Assembly (NCBI RefSeq): GCF_010993745.1
Contig: NZ_WOTN01000001.1
Span: forward strand, 2,545,235-2,609,234
Length of the DNA: 64,000 nucleotides
Direction: 5' to 3'
Origin: Fodinicola acaciae
Lineage (GTDB): Bacteria; Actinomycetota; Actinomycetes; Mycobacteriales; HKI-0501
Under the pieces are notes generated by a model. The model searched no databases, was not told the DNA's origin, and saw nothing but the letters and a program-made list of their open reading frames with translations. A program made the position numbers and the translations under genes. This document shows positions 32,635-43,198 of this stretch, piece after piece (the first letter of the stretch is position 1; every line of letters begins with the position of its first letter).

Positions 32635-34263
32635 TCAGTTTTCCTCCGGTTCCATGGAAATAGCGCCACACGGACATTCCTCGACGCAGATTCCGCAGCC
32701 CTTGCAGTAGTCGAGATCGATCGTGTAGCGGCTGCCCGGTCCGAGCTTGACGACCGCGTTGTCCGGACACACGCCGTAGCAGTTGTCGCATTCGAAGCAG
32801 TTGCCGCAGGACAGGCACCTGCGCGCCTCGAAAAGCGCGCTTTCGGTGTCCAGACCGCCGACGACCTCGTCGAAGGTCGAGATCCGGCGGGCCAGGTCCA
32901 GCTTCGGTCGTACGGTGGCCGGCGCGTCGGAGAAATACCAGGAGTTGATCCGCTCGGACGCGGCGATCGGATGCCGCGCCGACAGCTCCAACCGCTGGCC
33001 ACGCAACCACGCATCGATGTGCCGTGCGGCCTTCTTGCCGTGTCCGATGGCGCTGGTGACGGTGCGACTCGTCGGCACGACGTCGCCACCGGCGAACACT
33101 CCGGGGTGGCCGGTCATCAGGTCGGCTCCGACGGTCAGCTGGTCGTTTTTCCATTCCACGTCGGCCAGCCGCTCGACCAGTGACAGGTCCGCGCGCTGGC
33201 CGATGGCCAGGATGACCGTGTCCGCGCCGAGTTCGTCGTATTCGCCGGTCGGCTGCGGGAATCCGGAATCGTCCAGCCGCATCTTCTCCACCACGACCCT
33301 GCCTTCGTCGGCCTGAGCGATCGTGGACAGCCAGCGCAGCTGCACGCCTTCGGCCACCGCGTCCTCGATTTCGGCCGGTTCGGCCGGCATCCGATCACGC
33401 GTACGCCGATAGACGACGACCGCGTCGGCGGCGCCAAGCCGCCGAGCCGTACGCGCCGCGTCCATCGCCGTGTTTCCGCCGCCGTACACGACAACTCGGC
33501 GGCCGAGCTCAGGCGGGTGGTGCGTTTCGACGTCACGCAACATCGAGATGGCATCGAGGATCCGCGCCGAGTCGCCAGCCGGGAGATAGGTGCGGCGGCC
33601 GAGTTGTGCGCCGAGCGCAAGGAATGCCGCGTCGTATTGGCCGTCGGACATCGCACCGCCGATGTCGAAGATCGCCTCCGCCATCCGCATTTCCACGCCG
33701 AGATCGACAATCCGCTGGATCTCCGCGTCCAGCACCGTACGCGGCAGCCGGTATTCCGGAATGCCATAGCGCATCATGCCGCCAGGCAACGGGTTCGCGT
33801 CGTGAACCGTCACCTGGTGGCCGAGTAACGTCAGCTGGTAGGCGGCGGACAGGCCGGCCGGTCCGGAGCCGACGACCAGGACCCGGCGGCCGGACGGCGG
33901 CGACGGCACCTCGACTCTCCAGTTTTCCCGGATCGCCTCGTCACCGAGAAACCTCTCGACCGAGTTGATGCCGACCGCCTGGTCCAGCTGCGCGCGATTG
34001 CAAGCCGTCTCGCAGGGCCGGTAACAGACGCGCCCCATCACAGCGGGAAACGGGTTGTCGGCCATGATCTGCCGCCACGCGGCCTCGTAGCCGCCGGCCT
34101 CCGCGTGATACAGCCACTGCTGGATGTTCTCGCCGGCCGGGCAGGCGTCGTTGCACGGCGGCAGAAAGTCGTGATAGACGGGCCGTTCGGTGCGCCACGA
34201 GCCGGTGTGGTTGGCCTTGCTGGAACCGACGTCCAGAGTGATCGCGAACGGTTTCTCTCTCAT
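32635..34263 (-). CDS. GltD-like FAD/NAD(P) oxidoreductase fused to a 2[4Fe-4S] ferredoxin (PFOR partner)
   Basis: A 542-residue protein. The N-terminal iron-sulfur region has CNDACPAGENI and CYRPCETACNRAQLD. The FAD loop is GSGPAGLSAAYQL, the NAD(P) loop YGGGNTAMDAART, and the FAD-closing motif GVFAGGDVV. The C-terminus adds a two-cluster ferredoxin: CLSCGNCFECDNCYGVCP and CKGCGICVEECPCGAI. The first 30 residues (NHTGSWRTERPVYHD) resemble the PorD delta subunit. It follows porB with a 4-bp overlap. Likely role: accept electrons from PFOR and pass them to NAD(P) (inference), replacing separate PorD and ferredoxin:NADP reductase. Confidence 0.88.
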   Translation of the reverse strand: MREKPFAITLDVGSSKANHTGSWRTERPVYHDFLPPCNDACPAGENIQQWLYHAEAGGYEAAWRQIMADNPFPAVMGRVCYRPCETACNRAQLDQAVGINSVERFLGDEAIRENWRVEVPSPPSGRRVLVVGSGPAGLSAAYQLTLLGHQVTVHDANPLPGGMMRYGIPEYRLPRTVLDAEIQRIVDLGVEMRMAEAIFDIGGAMSDGQYDAAFLALGAQLGRRTYLPAGDSARILDAISMLRDVETHHPPELGRRVVVYGGGNTAMDAARTARRLGAADAVVVYRRTRDRMPAEPAEIEDAVAEGVQLRWLSTIAQADEGRVVVEKMRLDDSGFPQPTGEYDELGADTVILAIGQRADLSLVERLADVEWKNDQLTVGADLMTGHPGVFAGGDVVPTSRTVTSAIGHGKKAARHIDAWLRGQRLELSARHPIAASERINSWYFSDAPATVRPKLDLARRISTFDEVVGGLDTESALFEARRCLSCGNCFECDNCYGVCPDNAVVKLGPGSRYTIDLDYCKGCGICVEECPCGAISMEPEEN

Positions 34264-35261
34264 CGCGTGTCCCCTGTCAACAGGCCGAACCTGCGGATGT
34301 TGCGGTCGGCGATGGCCTGGATGCGCGCGATGGTGTTGGTCCGCGGCTGCGGCTTGAACAGATGCGCGTAGCGGCCCTGCAGCTTGAGATAGTCCTCCAC
34401 CGGCACCTGGCGGCGGATCCTCGTCACGTCCGTGATCTCGCCATGTTTGGCCTCGAAGACGGGAAAAAGTCCGCTCTCCACGGCGAGGCGAGCGACGCGT
34501 ACGGTGTGCTCGGCCGCGCTGACCCAGCCCAACGGACACGGCACCAGGATGTGCAGGTAACGCGCGCCGCGAAACTCCATCGCCCGCCGCACCTTGTCTT
34601 CGAGGTCGCGCAACTGCGCGACGGTCGCGGTTGCGACGTATGGGATCTCGTGCGCCATCGCGATCATCGGCAGGTTTTTCCCCTGTCCGAAGGCGTTTCC
34701 CGGCTCGTCACCGACCGCCGGTGTGGTGGACGTACGCGCCGCCGGTGGCGTCGAGCCGGAGCGCTGGACTCCGGTGTTCATATACGCCTCGTTGTCGTAG
34801 CAGATGTAGAGCACGTCGTCGTTTCGCTCGAACATCCCGGAAAGACAGGAAAGTCCAATGTCGACGGTGCCGCCGTCGCCACCTTGTGCGACCACCCGTA
34901 CGTCCTCGCGACCCTTGGCGCGCAGTGCCGCCGCGACGCCGGTGGCGACCGCGGCGGAGTTGCCGAACAGCGAGTGCAGCCACGGAATCTGCCAGGAGGT
35001 TTCCGGATACGGGGTGGAAAAGACCTCCAGACAGCCGGTTGCGTTCACCGCGACGACCCGGCCGGCGGCGGCGCGCATCGCGGCGTCCAACGCGTATCGC
35101 GCGCCGAGCGCCTCGCCGCAGCCGCGGCACGCGCGATGGCCGCTGTTCAGCGAGTTCGTCCGGTGCATGTCGGCCTGGATCGACCGGCGCGACATGTCCA
35201 GCAGCCGGTTGCCGACCGCGTGGCTGCCGACCTGGTAGAACTTTATTTCCTGGCTGGCCAT
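34260..35261 (-). CDS. porB: Pyruvate:ferredoxin oxidoreductase, beta (TPP-binding) subunit
   Basis: A 333-residue PorB-type subunit. TPP- and cluster-binding parts are GHRACRGCGEALGARYAL, VAQGGDGGTVDIGLSC and the NEAYMNTGVQRSG loop, which follows ICYD and is typical of pyruvate enzymes. Cysteines of the beta-subunit cluster appear in RACRGCGE, NATGCLEVF and LVPCPLGW. It oxidises pyruvate with CoA to acetyl-CoA and CO2, reducing ferredoxin. The start at 35261 (MASQEIKFYQ) is 4 bp after the porA stop. A 2-oxoacid enzyme of related type cannot be fully excluded, but the NEAYMNTG motif favours pyruvate. Confidence 0.9.
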   Translation of the reverse strand: MASQEIKFYQVGSHAVGNRLLDMSRRSIQADMHRTNSLNSGHRACRGCGEALGARYALDAAMRAAAGRVVAVNATGCLEVFSTPYPETSWQIPWLHSLFGNSAAVATGVAAALRAKGREDVRVVAQGGDGGTVDIGLSCLSGMFERNDDVLYICYDNEAYMNTGVQRSGSTPPAARTSTTPAVGDEPGNAFGQGKNLPMIAMAHEIPYVATATVAQLRDLEDKVRRAMEFRGARYLHILVPCPLGWVSAAEHTVRVARLAVESGLFPVFEAKHGEITDVTRIRRQVPVEDYLKLQGRYAHLFKPQPRTNTIARIQAIADRNIRRFGLLTGDTR

Positions 35262-35265
35262 CTGT

Positions 35266-36516
35266 TCATCCGATCCGGGAGGCCACGACGCCGAGGTCGC
35301 GGAGCAGGTTTTCCGCGGTGGGACCGGATCTGCGGCGGCGCGCCAGCCGCGCCAGTTCGCGTTCGATGAGACTGTCGTCCAGATCCAGGAACGTGAGCGG
35401 ATCGAGCCGTCCGGCGGCCGCGTCCAGCAACATCCCGCGCACGGAGGCTCGGGTGACGGCGCGGCCACCGAGACCGGCGACCACCGTCTGGACCGGGACC
35501 GCGCCATTCAGCGCTGTCACGACGTCGGCGGTCACCGCTCCCCCGACGCCGACCGAAAACGCCTTCTCCAGCACGATCAGGCGTCGCGCACCACGGACCT
35601 GCTGGCGCAGCCGCTCAGCCGGAAAAGGCCGGAAAGTGGTGAGGCCGAGCGCGCCGATTCTCTGGCCTTCGGCTCGCAGATCGTCGATCGCGTCCTGGAT
35701 GGTGCCGAGCACGGATCCGAGTGCGACGACGATCGTCTCGGCGTCCTCGGTCCGGTACGGCCGGACCAGACCGCCGGCATCGCGGCCGAACGAGGTGCGG
35801 AATTCATCGGCGACCGCGGGAATCAGCTCCAGCGCCTGGATTTGCTTGAGATGAGCCAGATAACGGACCTCGGTGAAGGCCTCCGGCCCGACCATCGCGC
35901 CGATGGAGACCGGCTCGGCCGGATCGAGGATCTGCCGCGGCTCGTACGGTGGCAGGAAACCGTCGACCGCCGGCTGGTCGAGCAGATCGACCTCCTCGTA
36001 CGCGTGCGTGAGGACGAAGCCGTCCATGCACACCATCACCGGCGTGGACAGGTCCTCGGCGATCCGGAACGCCTGCACGTGCAGGTCGGCCGCCTCCTGG
36101 TTGGTCGCCGCGTACAACTGGATCCAGCCGGAGTCGCGCTGCGACATGGAGTCGCTGTGGTCGTTCCAGATGTTGATAGGCGCTCCGATGGCGCGGTTGG
36201 CCACCGTCATCACGATCGGCAGGCCGAGGCCGGAGGCGTTGAACAGCGCCTCGGCCATGTAGAGCAGGCCCTGGCTGGCAGTCGCCGTGTATGCACGCGC
36301 ACCGGCGGCCGAAGCACCGATCGCCACCGACATCGCGGCGAATTCCGACTCCACGTTGACAAACTCGCAGGGCGTCAGCGCCTTTTCCTTCACGTGCGCG
36401 CTCAACGCCTCGACGATGTGGGTCTGCGGCGAGATCGGATAGGCGCAGATGACTTCCGGCCGGCACAGCGCGACCGTGTCGGCGACGGCCCGGGACCCCT
36501 CAATCTGCCGCAACAT
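35266..36516 (-). CDS. porA: Pyruvate:ferredoxin oxidoreductase, alpha subunit
   Basis: A 416-residue alpha subunit. Motifs are ICAYPISPQTHIVEALSAHV at the N-terminus, FVNVESEFAAMSVAIGASAA, the TATASQGLLYMAEAL TPP-side helix and VMTVANRAIGAPINIW, then VALGSVLGTIQDAIDDLR in the CoA-binding domain. These fit PorA rather than the 2-oxoglutarate enzyme. The start at 36516 ([13 protein letters not shown]) overlaps porG by 17 bp. It works with porB, porG and the fused GltD-ferredoxin. Confidence 0.9.
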   Translation of the reverse strand: MLRQIEGSRAVADTVALCRPEVICAYPISPQTHIVEALSAHVKEKALTPCEFVNVESEFAAMSVAIGASAAGARAYTATASQGLLYMAEALFNASGLGLPIVMTVANRAIGAPINIWNDHSDSMSQRDSGWIQLYAATNQEAADLHVQAFRIAEDLSTPVMVCMDGFVLTHAYEEVDLLDQPAVDGFLPPYEPRQILDPAEPVSIGAMVGPEAFTEVRYLAHLKQIQALELIPAVADEFRTSFGRDAGGLVRPYRTEDAETIVVALGSVLGTIQDAIDDLRAEGQRIGALGLTTFRPFPAERLRQQVRGARRLIVLEKAFSVGVGGAVTADVVTALNGAVPVQTVVAGLGGRAVTRASVRGMLLDAAAGRLDPLTFLDLDDSLIERELARLARRRRSGPTAENLLRDLGVVASRIG

Positions 36517-37090
36517 GACGCAGTTTCTCCTGTTCCTCGCATCCGAACGCGTACGCGCGTTCCGCGGCCGCGTGATTGGCCTCGGCGACCGCGCCGGCGA
36601 ACCGGTCGGCGATCGCCGCGTGTACGGCCGACAACGAGATTTCGCCGGTAACGGCGGTGAAACCACCGAGCAGCGCGGTGCCGGGCAACGGCCGGCCGAG
36701 GGTGTCCAACGCGATGGTCGTCGCCGGCACGACCAGCAGCCGGTCAGGCCGGCGACCGGCGGCGAAGTCGGCCAGGCCAAGGTCACCGAGGCCGCGGCTG
36801 GAGTTGATCAGCAGGTACGCGTCGTCTTCCAGGCCGGCGAACAGGTCCACCTGGTGAAGCAGGCTGGCGTCCTGGACGATCAGCGCGTCCGGATGGGTCA
36901 CCGGATCCCGGCCGCGGATGGGCCGCTCACCGATCCGGCAGAACGCGGTGACCGGCGCACCGGTGCGTTCCGGCCCGAAACTCGGAAACGCCTGAGCGTG
37001 CCGGCCGTCGCGGAACGCGGCCACCGACAACAACTCGGCGGTCGTCACGACGCCTTGGCCGCCGCGGCCGTGCAACCGTATCTCGAACAT
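36500..37090 (-). CDS. porG: Pyruvate:ferredoxin oxidoreductase, gamma subunit
   Basis: A 196-residue gamma subunit beginning [20 protein letters not shown], the family hallmark, with [20 protein letters not shown]. It helps form the CoA site. It is first gene of the operon porG-porA-porB-gltD/Fd-CBS. The DosR-like box at 37129 lies 39 bp before its start, between it and the divergent PEP synthase. Confidence 0.9.
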   Translation of the reverse strand: MFEIRLHGRGGQGVVTTAELLSVAAFRDGRHAQAFPSFGPERTGAPVTAFCRIGERPIRGRDPVTHPDALIVQDASLLHQVDLFAGLEDDAYLLINSSRGLGDLGLADFAAGRRPDRLLVVPATTIALDTLGRPLPGTALLGGFTAVTGEISLSAVHAAIADRFAGAVAEANHAAAERAYAFGCEEQEKLRHVAAD

Positions 37091-37128
37091 GTGACCAATC
37101 CTCGGCGCAGCACCCCGGCGGCTGGACA

Positions 37129-37216
37129 GGGACGGAGGTCCCGAGGTGCGTACGCCGTAGGTCGGTAGCCGCCGGGTGCGCAGGCTTTTGCCGGCCCCGG
37201 CAAGGCCTTTGGTCCC
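37129..37216. promoter_or_regulatory. Divergent promoter region with two DosR-like boxes
   Basis: GGGACGGAGGTCCC (37129-37142) is a perfect box close to porG. AGGCCTTTGGTCCC (37203-37216) is a variant 66 bp before the PEP synthase start. The pair sits between the PFOR operon (minus) and the PEP synthase-hydrogenase operon (plus), so one activator could switch on both halves of pyruvate and hydrogen metabolism. Confidence 0.75.
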
Positions 37217-37281
37217 TACCTGGCGGCCGGCCGCCAATTCGAAGGTGGGATCACCGATCCGACCCGACCCCCGGAGCCACC

Positions 37282-39552
37282 ATGGACCGCTACACCCGCC
37301 GCTTCGGCGAACTTGGCAAGGACGACACCGAAACCGCCGGCGGAAAAGGTGCCAACCTCGGTGAGCTGACCGGGGCCGGCCTGCCGGTGCCGAGCGGTTT
37401 CGTGCTGCTCGCCGGCGCCTACCTGGACTCCATGGACCGCGGCGGAATGCGCGAGGAGATACGGAAAACGCTGGAATCGGCGACCGAGGCCGTGGACCGG
37501 CCGGACGAGCTGGCATCGCTGTGCGAACGCATGCAGACGGCCGTACGCGCAGCCGGTGTGGCGCCGGAGGTGGCGAAGTCGATCGTGCACGCCTACCACG
37601 AACTCGGCTCCAACGTGACGGTCGCGGTCCGGTCGTCGGCCACGCTGGAGGACACCGCCGGTGCGTCGTTCGCCGGCATGAACTCGACCTTCACGAACGT
37701 CGCCGGCACCGACGACATCCTTGAGCGGCTGGTGGACTGCTGGGCCTCGCTGTTCACGCCGCGAGTGGTGTCCTACCGCGCCGGCAAAGGCATCAGCGCC
37801 GAACCGGCGATCGCCGTGGTCGTCCAGAAAATGGTCGACTCGGAGCGCTCCGGCGTGGCCTTCACCGCCGACCCCTCGACCGGCGACCGCGGTCACATCG
37901 TGATCGAGGCGGCGTTCGGCCTCGGCGAGGTCGTCGTCAGCGGCGCGGTCGAACCGGACACGTACGTGATCGACAAGGCCGGCCCGCGACTGCTCCAGAC
38001 GCGGATCGGCCACCAGACGCACAAGATCGTACGAGCGCCGAGCGGCGGCAACCAGACCGTACGCCTGGATCCGCAGACCGGCGGCGAGCGTGTCCTCACC
38101 GACGATGAGGCTCTCGACCTGGCCCGCCTCGCGATCCGGGTGGAGCAGCACTACGGCTCGCCGCAGGACCTGGAATGGGCCGTGGCGGAAGGAAAAACCT
38201 GGCTGGTGCAGTCGCGGCCGATCACCACTCTCGAGCGGATCGCGCCGCCGGCCGACGAGCCGGCCGGCGAGGTGTTGGTGCAGGGGCTGTCGGCCTCACC
38301 CGGTACGGCCGGCGGCGCGGCGGCGATCCTGGAGTCACCGGCCGACGGCCCACGGCTGCGCGACGGCGACGTACTCGTCGCCACCATGACCAACCCCGAC
38401 TGGGTGCCGACGATCCGCCGCGCCGCCGCGCTGGTCACCGACGGCGGCGGCATGACCTGCCATGCCGCGATCGTGGCACGCGAGCTTGGTGTGCCGTGTG
38501 TCGTCGGTACGCGCAACGCCACGACGGTGCTTCGCGACGGCGAGCTGATCACTGTCGACGGCACCGGCGGCCGCGTCCTCAGCGGAACGGCGCCGGTGCG
38601 TACCCGCGAACGCACGCCGGAGCCGACGATCCAGGCCGCACCGGAGACGCTCGGCACTCGGTTGTACGTGAACCTCGCCATCCCGGAGCACGCCGTGGAG
38701 GCCGCGGCGATGCCGGTGGACGGCGTCGGCCTGCTGCGTGCCGAGTTCATGCTGACCGAGGCCCTCGGTGGACAGCATCCGCGATACGTCCTCGCGCACG
38801 GCGGCCGGGACAAGTTCGTCTCGGCCATGGTCGAGTCGATCCTGCGGATCACCCGGCCGTTCGCGCCGCGGCCGGTGATCTACCGGACGATGGACTTTCG
38901 CACCAACGAGTTCCGCGGCCTGACCGGCGGAGCCGACTACGAGCCGCCGGAGCACAACCCGATGATCGGCTATCGCGGCTGCTACCGGTACGTACGCGAA
39001 CCCGACCTGTTCGAGCTGGAGCTGGAGGTGCTGGCGCGGGTCCGCGAGCAGACGCCGAACCTGCACCTGATGATCCCGTTCGTCCGTACGCTGTGGGAGC
39101 TCGAGGCCTGCCTGGCGATCATCGACAGGGGGCTGCTCGGCAAACAGCGCGGCCTGCGCAGGTGGGTGATGGCCGAGGTGCCGTCGGTCGCCTACCGGAT
39201 CCCGGCCTACGCCGACCTCGGCATCGACGGTGTTTCCATTGGCAGCAACGATCTGACGCAGCTGATGCTCGGGGTCGACCGCGACTCCGAGATCTGTGCG
39301 GAGCTCTTCGACGAGAGCGACCCGGCCGTCGTGGACGCGATCTCCCGGATCATCGGCGCCTGCCAGGATGCCGGCATCACCTCGTCGCTGTGCGGTCAGG
39401 CACCGTCGAACCGGCCGGAGTTCGCCGAGCACCTGGTGCGCGCCGGCATCACCTCGATCTCCGTCAACCCGGACGCCGTACCGGCCGCCCGCGCGGCGAT
39501 CGGTTCGGCCGAGCGCCGGCTACTGCTGGCCGGCGCCAGGCGGGCCACATGA
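37282..39552 (+). CDS. ppsA: Phosphoenolpyruvate synthase (pyruvate, water dikinase)
   Basis: A 756-residue full-length enzyme. The ATP-grasp domain begins [20 protein letters not shown] and has [18 protein letters not shown] and [15 protein letters not shown]. The swivelling domain has the catalytic His in [19 protein letters not shown]; the PEP barrel shows [16 protein letters not shown] and [20 protein letters not shown], with the acid/base Cys in [10 protein letters not shown]. It makes PEP from pyruvate and ATP with AMP and phosphate. It heads the operon that continues with hypF (ATGA overlap). Some two-step regulatory enzymes are similar, but the domain set fits PpsA. Confidence 0.92.
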   Translation: MDRYTRRFGELGKDDTETAGGKGANLGELTGAGLPVPSGFVLLAGAYLDSMDRGGMREEIRKTLESATEAVDRPDELASLCERMQTAVRAAGVAPEVAKSIVHAYHELGSNVTVAVRSSATLEDTAGASFAGMNSTFTNVAGTDDILERLVDCWASLFTPRVVSYRAGKGISAEPAIAVVVQKMVDSERSGVAFTADPSTGDRGHIVIEAAFGLGEVVVSGAVEPDTYVIDKAGPRLLQTRIGHQTHKIVRAPSGGNQTVRLDPQTGGERVLTDDEALDLARLAIRVEQHYGSPQDLEWAVAEGKTWLVQSRPITTLERIAPPADEPAGEVLVQGLSASPGTAGGAAAILESPADGPRLRDGDVLVATMTNPDWVPTIRRAAALVTDGGGMTCHAAIVARELGVPCVVGTRNATTVLRDGELITVDGTGGRVLSGTAPVRTRERTPEPTIQAAPETLGTRLYVNLAIPEHAVEAAAMPVDGVGLLRAEFMLTEALGGQHPRYVLAHGGRDKFVSAMVESILRITRPFAPRPVIYRTMDFRTNEFRGLTGGADYEPPEHNPMIGYRGCYRYVREPDLFELELEVLARVREQTPNLHLMIPFVRTLWELEACLAIIDRGLLGKQRGLRRWVMAEVPSVAYRIPAYADLGIDGVSIGSNDLTQLMLGVDRDSEICAELFDESDPAVVDAISRIIGACQDAGITSSLCGQAPSNRPEFAEHLVRAGITSISVNPDAVPAARAAIGSAERRLLLAGARRAT

Positions 39553-41846
39553 CCACGCTGGATGCCATCACGACGCGGCGGATCGAGCTTTCCGGGACGG
39601 TGCAGGGCGTCGGCTTCCGGCCGTTCGTCTTCCGGCTGGCCGCTGAGCTTGGCCTGGACGGCGACGTACGCAACGACGGCGGCACGGTGGTGATCCGCGC
39701 GGCGGGCCCGCCGGCGCTGGTCGACCGGTTCCAGGCCGCACTGGTGGACCGGGCTCCCCAACACGCTCGCGTCGACGGCGTACGCGTCGAGCCGCTGGCC
39801 GATCCGCTGCCGGCCGGGTTTCACGTGCTGACCAGTGGCACGCCGGCCGGCGGCTCGGTGGCGACCCCGCCGGACCTGGCCACCTGCCGGTCCTGTCGCG
39901 CCGAGCTGTTCGACCCGTCCGACCGCCGCTATCGCTATCCGTTCATCACCTGCACCGACTGCGGACCGCGCGAGTCCATTGTGGACACACCGCCGTACGA
40001 CCGCGCGCGGACCTCGATGCGGCGTTTCCGTATGTGCAAACGGTGCTCGGCCGAGTACCACGACCCGGGCGACCGCCGGTTCCACGCCGAGACGATCGCC
40101 TGCGCCGACTGCGGCCCACGGCTGCGTTGGCACACGCGTGGACGTGCGGTCCGCGGCGATCGTCGTTCGCTGGCCGAGGCCGTGCGGGTCATCGCCGCCG
40201 GCGGGCTGATCGCGGTCAAAGGCATCGGCGGTTACCAGCTCGTCTGCGACGCGACCGACGCCGGCGCGGTGTCCCGGCTCCGTGCGGCCAAGCGCCGGCC
40301 GAGCAAGCCGTTCGCGGTGATGGTGTCGGACGTCGCCGCCGCCAACCAGCTCGCCGTGCTCGACGAGGCCGCGACGGCGGAGCTCACCAGCGCGGCAGCT
40401 CCGATCGTGCTGCTGCCGCGCCGGACCGACCTGCCGCTGGTCGCGCCGGGCCGCACCGAGATCGGCGTTTTCCTGCCGTACAGCCCGCTCCACCATCTCC
40501 TGTTGCACGACCTCGACCGGCCGCTGGTGGTGACCAGTGGCAACACCGCGGGTGAGCCGATCGCCGTCGACCGCGCCGGCGCGAGCCGGATGTTGCATCC
40601 GCTGGTGGACGGCACGCTCGACCACGACCGGCAGATCAGGTCGCGTGCCGACGACTCGGTCGTCCGGATCATCGACCGTCGGCCGATGACCGTACGCCGC
40701 GCTCGCGGACACGTACCAGAGCCGCTGCCGCTGCCGGTGCCAGCCCGTCGGCCGATCCTTGCGGTCGGTGCGCAGCTGAAGAACACGGCGGCACTGGCGA
40801 TCGACGACAACGCGATGCTCACCGCGCACCTCGGAGACCTGGAGAACACCGCGACGTTCGACGCGTTCGAGTCGTCGATCAGCCGGCTGCTGCGCGTCCA
40901 TCGGGTCGAACCGTCGTACTACGCGCACGACCTGCATCCGGGCTACCTGTCCACGGCGTATGCCAGGCGCTGGCCGGCCGACCGGCGGATCGTGATCCAG
41001 CATCACCACGCGCACGTCGTCGCCACGGCCGCCGAGCACGGCGTGACCGGTCCGTTCATCGGCATCGCGTACGACGGCCTCGGCATGGGGGACGACGGGA
41101 CGTTGTGGGGTGGCGAGATCCTGCTCGCCGACTACACCGGTTATCGCCGGATCGGCCGGGTCGGCACGGCACCGCTGCCAGGCGGCAGCGCGGCCGTACG
41201 CCGTCCGGCCAGGATGGCGCTCGGCTACCTGTACGGCGCCGAGGAGCTCTGCGACCGGCCACCGATCCACGGTGCGGCGGCCGGCTTCGTCAACCGGTTG
41301 CCGCGCAGCGAAGTGGCCACGATCCGCCAGATGGTCACCCAACAGGTCAACAGTCCACGCGCGTCGAGCGTCGGCCGGCTGTTCGACGCGATGGCCGCGC
41401 TGCTCGGCGTCTGCGACGACGTGTCGTACGAAGGCGAGGCCGCGGTGTTGCTGGAGGCCGCGGCGGCCGGATTCCCGGACGGTCCGACGCTGCACTGGCG
41501 ACTGGTCCGCCGTGACGGCCTGCACATCTTCGACCCGGTGTCGACCATCCACCACGCGCTGGAACTCGCCACGACCGAGCCCGTCGGGTCGGTGGCCGCT
41601 CGGTTCCACCGCACGCTGGTCGAGGCGACGCTGGCGATGGTCACCGAGGCGGCGCGACGCCACCGCGTCCGCACCGTCTGCCTCGGCGGCGGCGTCTTCG
41701 CCAACCGACGGCTGGCCGCCGGCCTGCTCGAGGGACTCGCCGGCGCCGGCCTGGTGGCGCACATCGGCGAGCGCGTACCGGTCAACGACGGCGGCATCAG
41801 CTACGGACAGGCCGTGGTCGCCGCTGCCCGGCTGCGCGGCAGGTGA
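39549..41846 (+). CDS. hypF: Hydrogenase maturation carbamoyltransferase HypF
   Basis: A 765-residue protein of full family length. The acylphosphatase domain is [17 protein letters not shown]. Two zinc fingers follow ([34 protein letters not shown]), then the YrdC-like domain ([24 protein letters not shown]) and the Kae1-like domain ([48 protein letters not shown]). It turns carbamoyl phosphate into carbamoyl-AMP and moves the group to the C-terminal Cys of HypE, giving cyanide ligands. The ATG overlaps ppsA by 4 bp; a longer frame upstream is a shadow of ppsA. Confidence 0.95.
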   Translation: MTTLDAITTRRIELSGTVQGVGFRPFVFRLAAELGLDGDVRNDGGTVVIRAAGPPALVDRFQAALVDRAPQHARVDGVRVEPLADPLPAGFHVLTSGTPAGGSVATPPDLATCRSCRAELFDPSDRRYRYPFITCTDCGPRESIVDTPPYDRARTSMRRFRMCKRCSAEYHDPGDRRFHAETIACADCGPRLRWHTRGRAVRGDRRSLAEAVRVIAAGGLIAVKGIGGYQLVCDATDAGAVSRLRAAKRRPSKPFAVMVSDVAAANQLAVLDEAATAELTSAAAPIVLLPRRTDLPLVAPGRTEIGVFLPYSPLHHLLLHDLDRPLVVTSGNTAGEPIAVDRAGASRMLHPLVDGTLDHDRQIRSRADDSVVRIIDRRPMTVRRARGHVPEPLPLPVPARRPILAVGAQLKNTAALAIDDNAMLTAHLGDLENTATFDAFESSISRLLRVHRVEPSYYAHDLHPGYLSTAYARRWPADRRIVIQHHHAHVVATAAEHGVTGPFIGIAYDGLGMGDDGTLWGGEILLADYTGYRRIGRVGTAPLPGGSAAVRRPARMALGYLYGAEELCDRPPIHGAAAGFVNRLPRSEVATIRQMVTQQVNSPRASSVGRLFDAMAALLGVCDDVSYEGEAAVLLEAAAAGFPDGPTLHWRLVRRDGLHIFDPVSTIHHALELATTEPVGSVAARFHRTLVEATLAMVTEAARRHRVRTVCLGGGVFANRRLAAGLLEGLAGAGLVAHIGERVPVNDGGISYGQAVVAAARLRGR

Positions 41847-41851
41847 GCGCC

Positions 41852-42103
41852 ATGTGCCTCGGAATTCCCGGCCGGATCGTACGCGTCACCGACGACGACC
41901 TGCGGACGGCCGTGGTCGACTTCGACGGTCTGGAACGTACGGTGTGCCTGGCCTACACACCGGAGGCCGGCGCCGGCGACTACGTCATCGTGCACGTCGG
42001 CTTCGCGATCAGCCGGGTAGACGAGGCCGAGGCGGCCCGCACTTTCGCCGTGCTGAAGGCGATTCCGGACGCGTTGGACGCCGAGCTGGGACCACGCCGA
42101 TGA
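41852..42103 (+). CDS. hypC: Hydrogenase maturation chaperone HypC
   Basis: An 83-residue HypC. It must start [10 protein letters not shown] because Cys2, exposed after Met removal, binds the iron precursor; this selects the ATG at 41852 over the GTG at 41843. AGGTG lies about 7 bases upstream. Other features are [17 protein letters not shown] and [19 protein letters not shown]. It carries the Fe(CN)2CO unit with HypD and delivers it to the large subunit. It overlaps hypD by 4 bp. Confidence 0.93.
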   Translation: MCLGIPGRIVRVTDDDLRTAVVDFDGLERTVCLAYTPEAGAGDYVIVHVGFAISRVDEAEAARTFAVLKAIPDALDAELGPRR

Positions 42104-43182
42104 AATACCTCGACGAATACCGCGACCCGGCGCTGGCCAGAAAGCTGCTCGCCGAACTGCGCGCGGTGGCGACCCGGCCGTGGACGATCATGGAGGTCTG
42201 CGGCGGCCAGACGCACACCATCGTGCGGCAGGGCATCGACGAGCTGCTGCCGGCCGGCATCCGGATGATCCACGGCCCCGGCTGTCCGGTGTGCGTGACC
42301 CCTCTGGAGCTGGTCGACGACGCGATCGCGATCGCCTCGCGGCCGGAGGTGATCTTCACCAGCTACGGCGACATGCTCCGCGTCCCCGGCAGCCGCGGCG
42401 ACCTGCTCGGCCTGAAAGCGCGCGGCGCGGACGTACGCGTGGTCTATACGCCGCTCGACGCGGTCGCGATCGCGCAGCGCAACCCCGACCGCCAGGTCGT
42501 CTTTTTCGCCGTCGGCTTCGAAACCACCGCACCGGCCAACGCCATGGCGGTGGTGCACGCGTCCCGCCTCGGCCTGCCGAACTTCAGCATGCTGGCCAGC
42601 CACGTGCTCGTACCACCGGCGATCACGGCGATCCTGGACTCACCTGACAACGAGGTGCGCGCGTTCCTGGCCGCCGGCCACGTCTGCGCGGTGATGGGCT
42701 GGACCGAGTACGAACCGATCGCGGCGAGGTACCGCGTGCCGATCGTGGTCACCGGATTCGAGCCGTTGGACCTGCTCGAAGGCATCCTGATGGCCACCCG
42801 GCAGCTGGAGGAAGACCGCGCCGAGGTGGAGAACCAGTACGTCCGAGCCGTACGCCGCAGCGGCAACGAGCACGCGCAGGCGGTGATCCGCCAGGTCTTC
42901 GAGATCGCGCCGCGGACCTGGCGTGGCATCGGCCCGATCCCGGCCAGCGGCCTGCGGCTGCGTGCCGACTTCGCCGCGTACGACGCGCAACGCCGGTTCG
43001 CCGTCGACCGTGCCAGCGTCCAGGAAGACCCGGCGTGCATCGCCGGCGCGATCCTGCGCGGCACCGCACTGCCGACCGCGTGCTCGGCGTACGGCACGCG
43101 CTGCACACCACGCAATCCGCTCGGCGCGCCGATGGTGTCCAGCGAAGGCACCTGTGCCGCCTTCTACAACGCCGGTCGCTGA
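42100..43182 (+). CDS. hypD: Hydrogenase maturation iron-sulfur protein HypD
   Basis: A 360-residue HypD. The key motifs are all present: [17 protein letters not shown] (iron-binding Cys), [16 protein letters not shown] (redox pair), [14 protein letters not shown], and the C-terminal 4Fe-4S and redox cysteines in [16 protein letters not shown] and EGTCAAFY. It is the scaffold, with HypC and HypE, where the Fe(CN)2CO unit is built. The ATG overlaps the hypC stop (ATGA). An upstream frame extension lies inside hypF and is not used. Confidence 0.95.
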   Translation: MKYLDEYRDPALARKLLAELRAVATRPWTIMEVCGGQTHTIVRQGIDELLPAGIRMIHGPGCPVCVTPLELVDDAIAIASRPEVIFTSYGDMLRVPGSRGDLLGLKARGADVRVVYTPLDAVAIAQRNPDRQVVFFAVGFETTAPANAMAVVHASRLGLPNFSMLASHVLVPPAITAILDSPDNEVRAFLAAGHVCAVMGWTEYEPIAARYRVPIVVTGFEPLDLLEGILMATRQLEEDRAEVENQYVRAVRRSGNEHAQAVIRQVFEIAPRTWRGIGPIPASGLRLRADFAAYDAQRRFAVDRASVQEDPACIAGAILRGTALPTACSAYGTRCTPRNPLGAPMVSSEGTCAAFYNAGR

Positions 43183-43198
43183 ACACCATGGAGGAACG

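Noticed and set aside
38175-39548. Upstream extension of the HypF frame
   Set aside because: It lies inside PEP synthase in another frame and is Arg/Ala-rich; the conserved HypF start is at 39549.
37282-39552. Rifampin phosphotransferase as an alternative to PEP synthase
   Set aside because: Domain order ATP-grasp, His domain, then a full PEP barrel with SIGSNDLTQ and a catalytic Cys fits PEP synthase; rifampin kinases lack this barrel arrangement.
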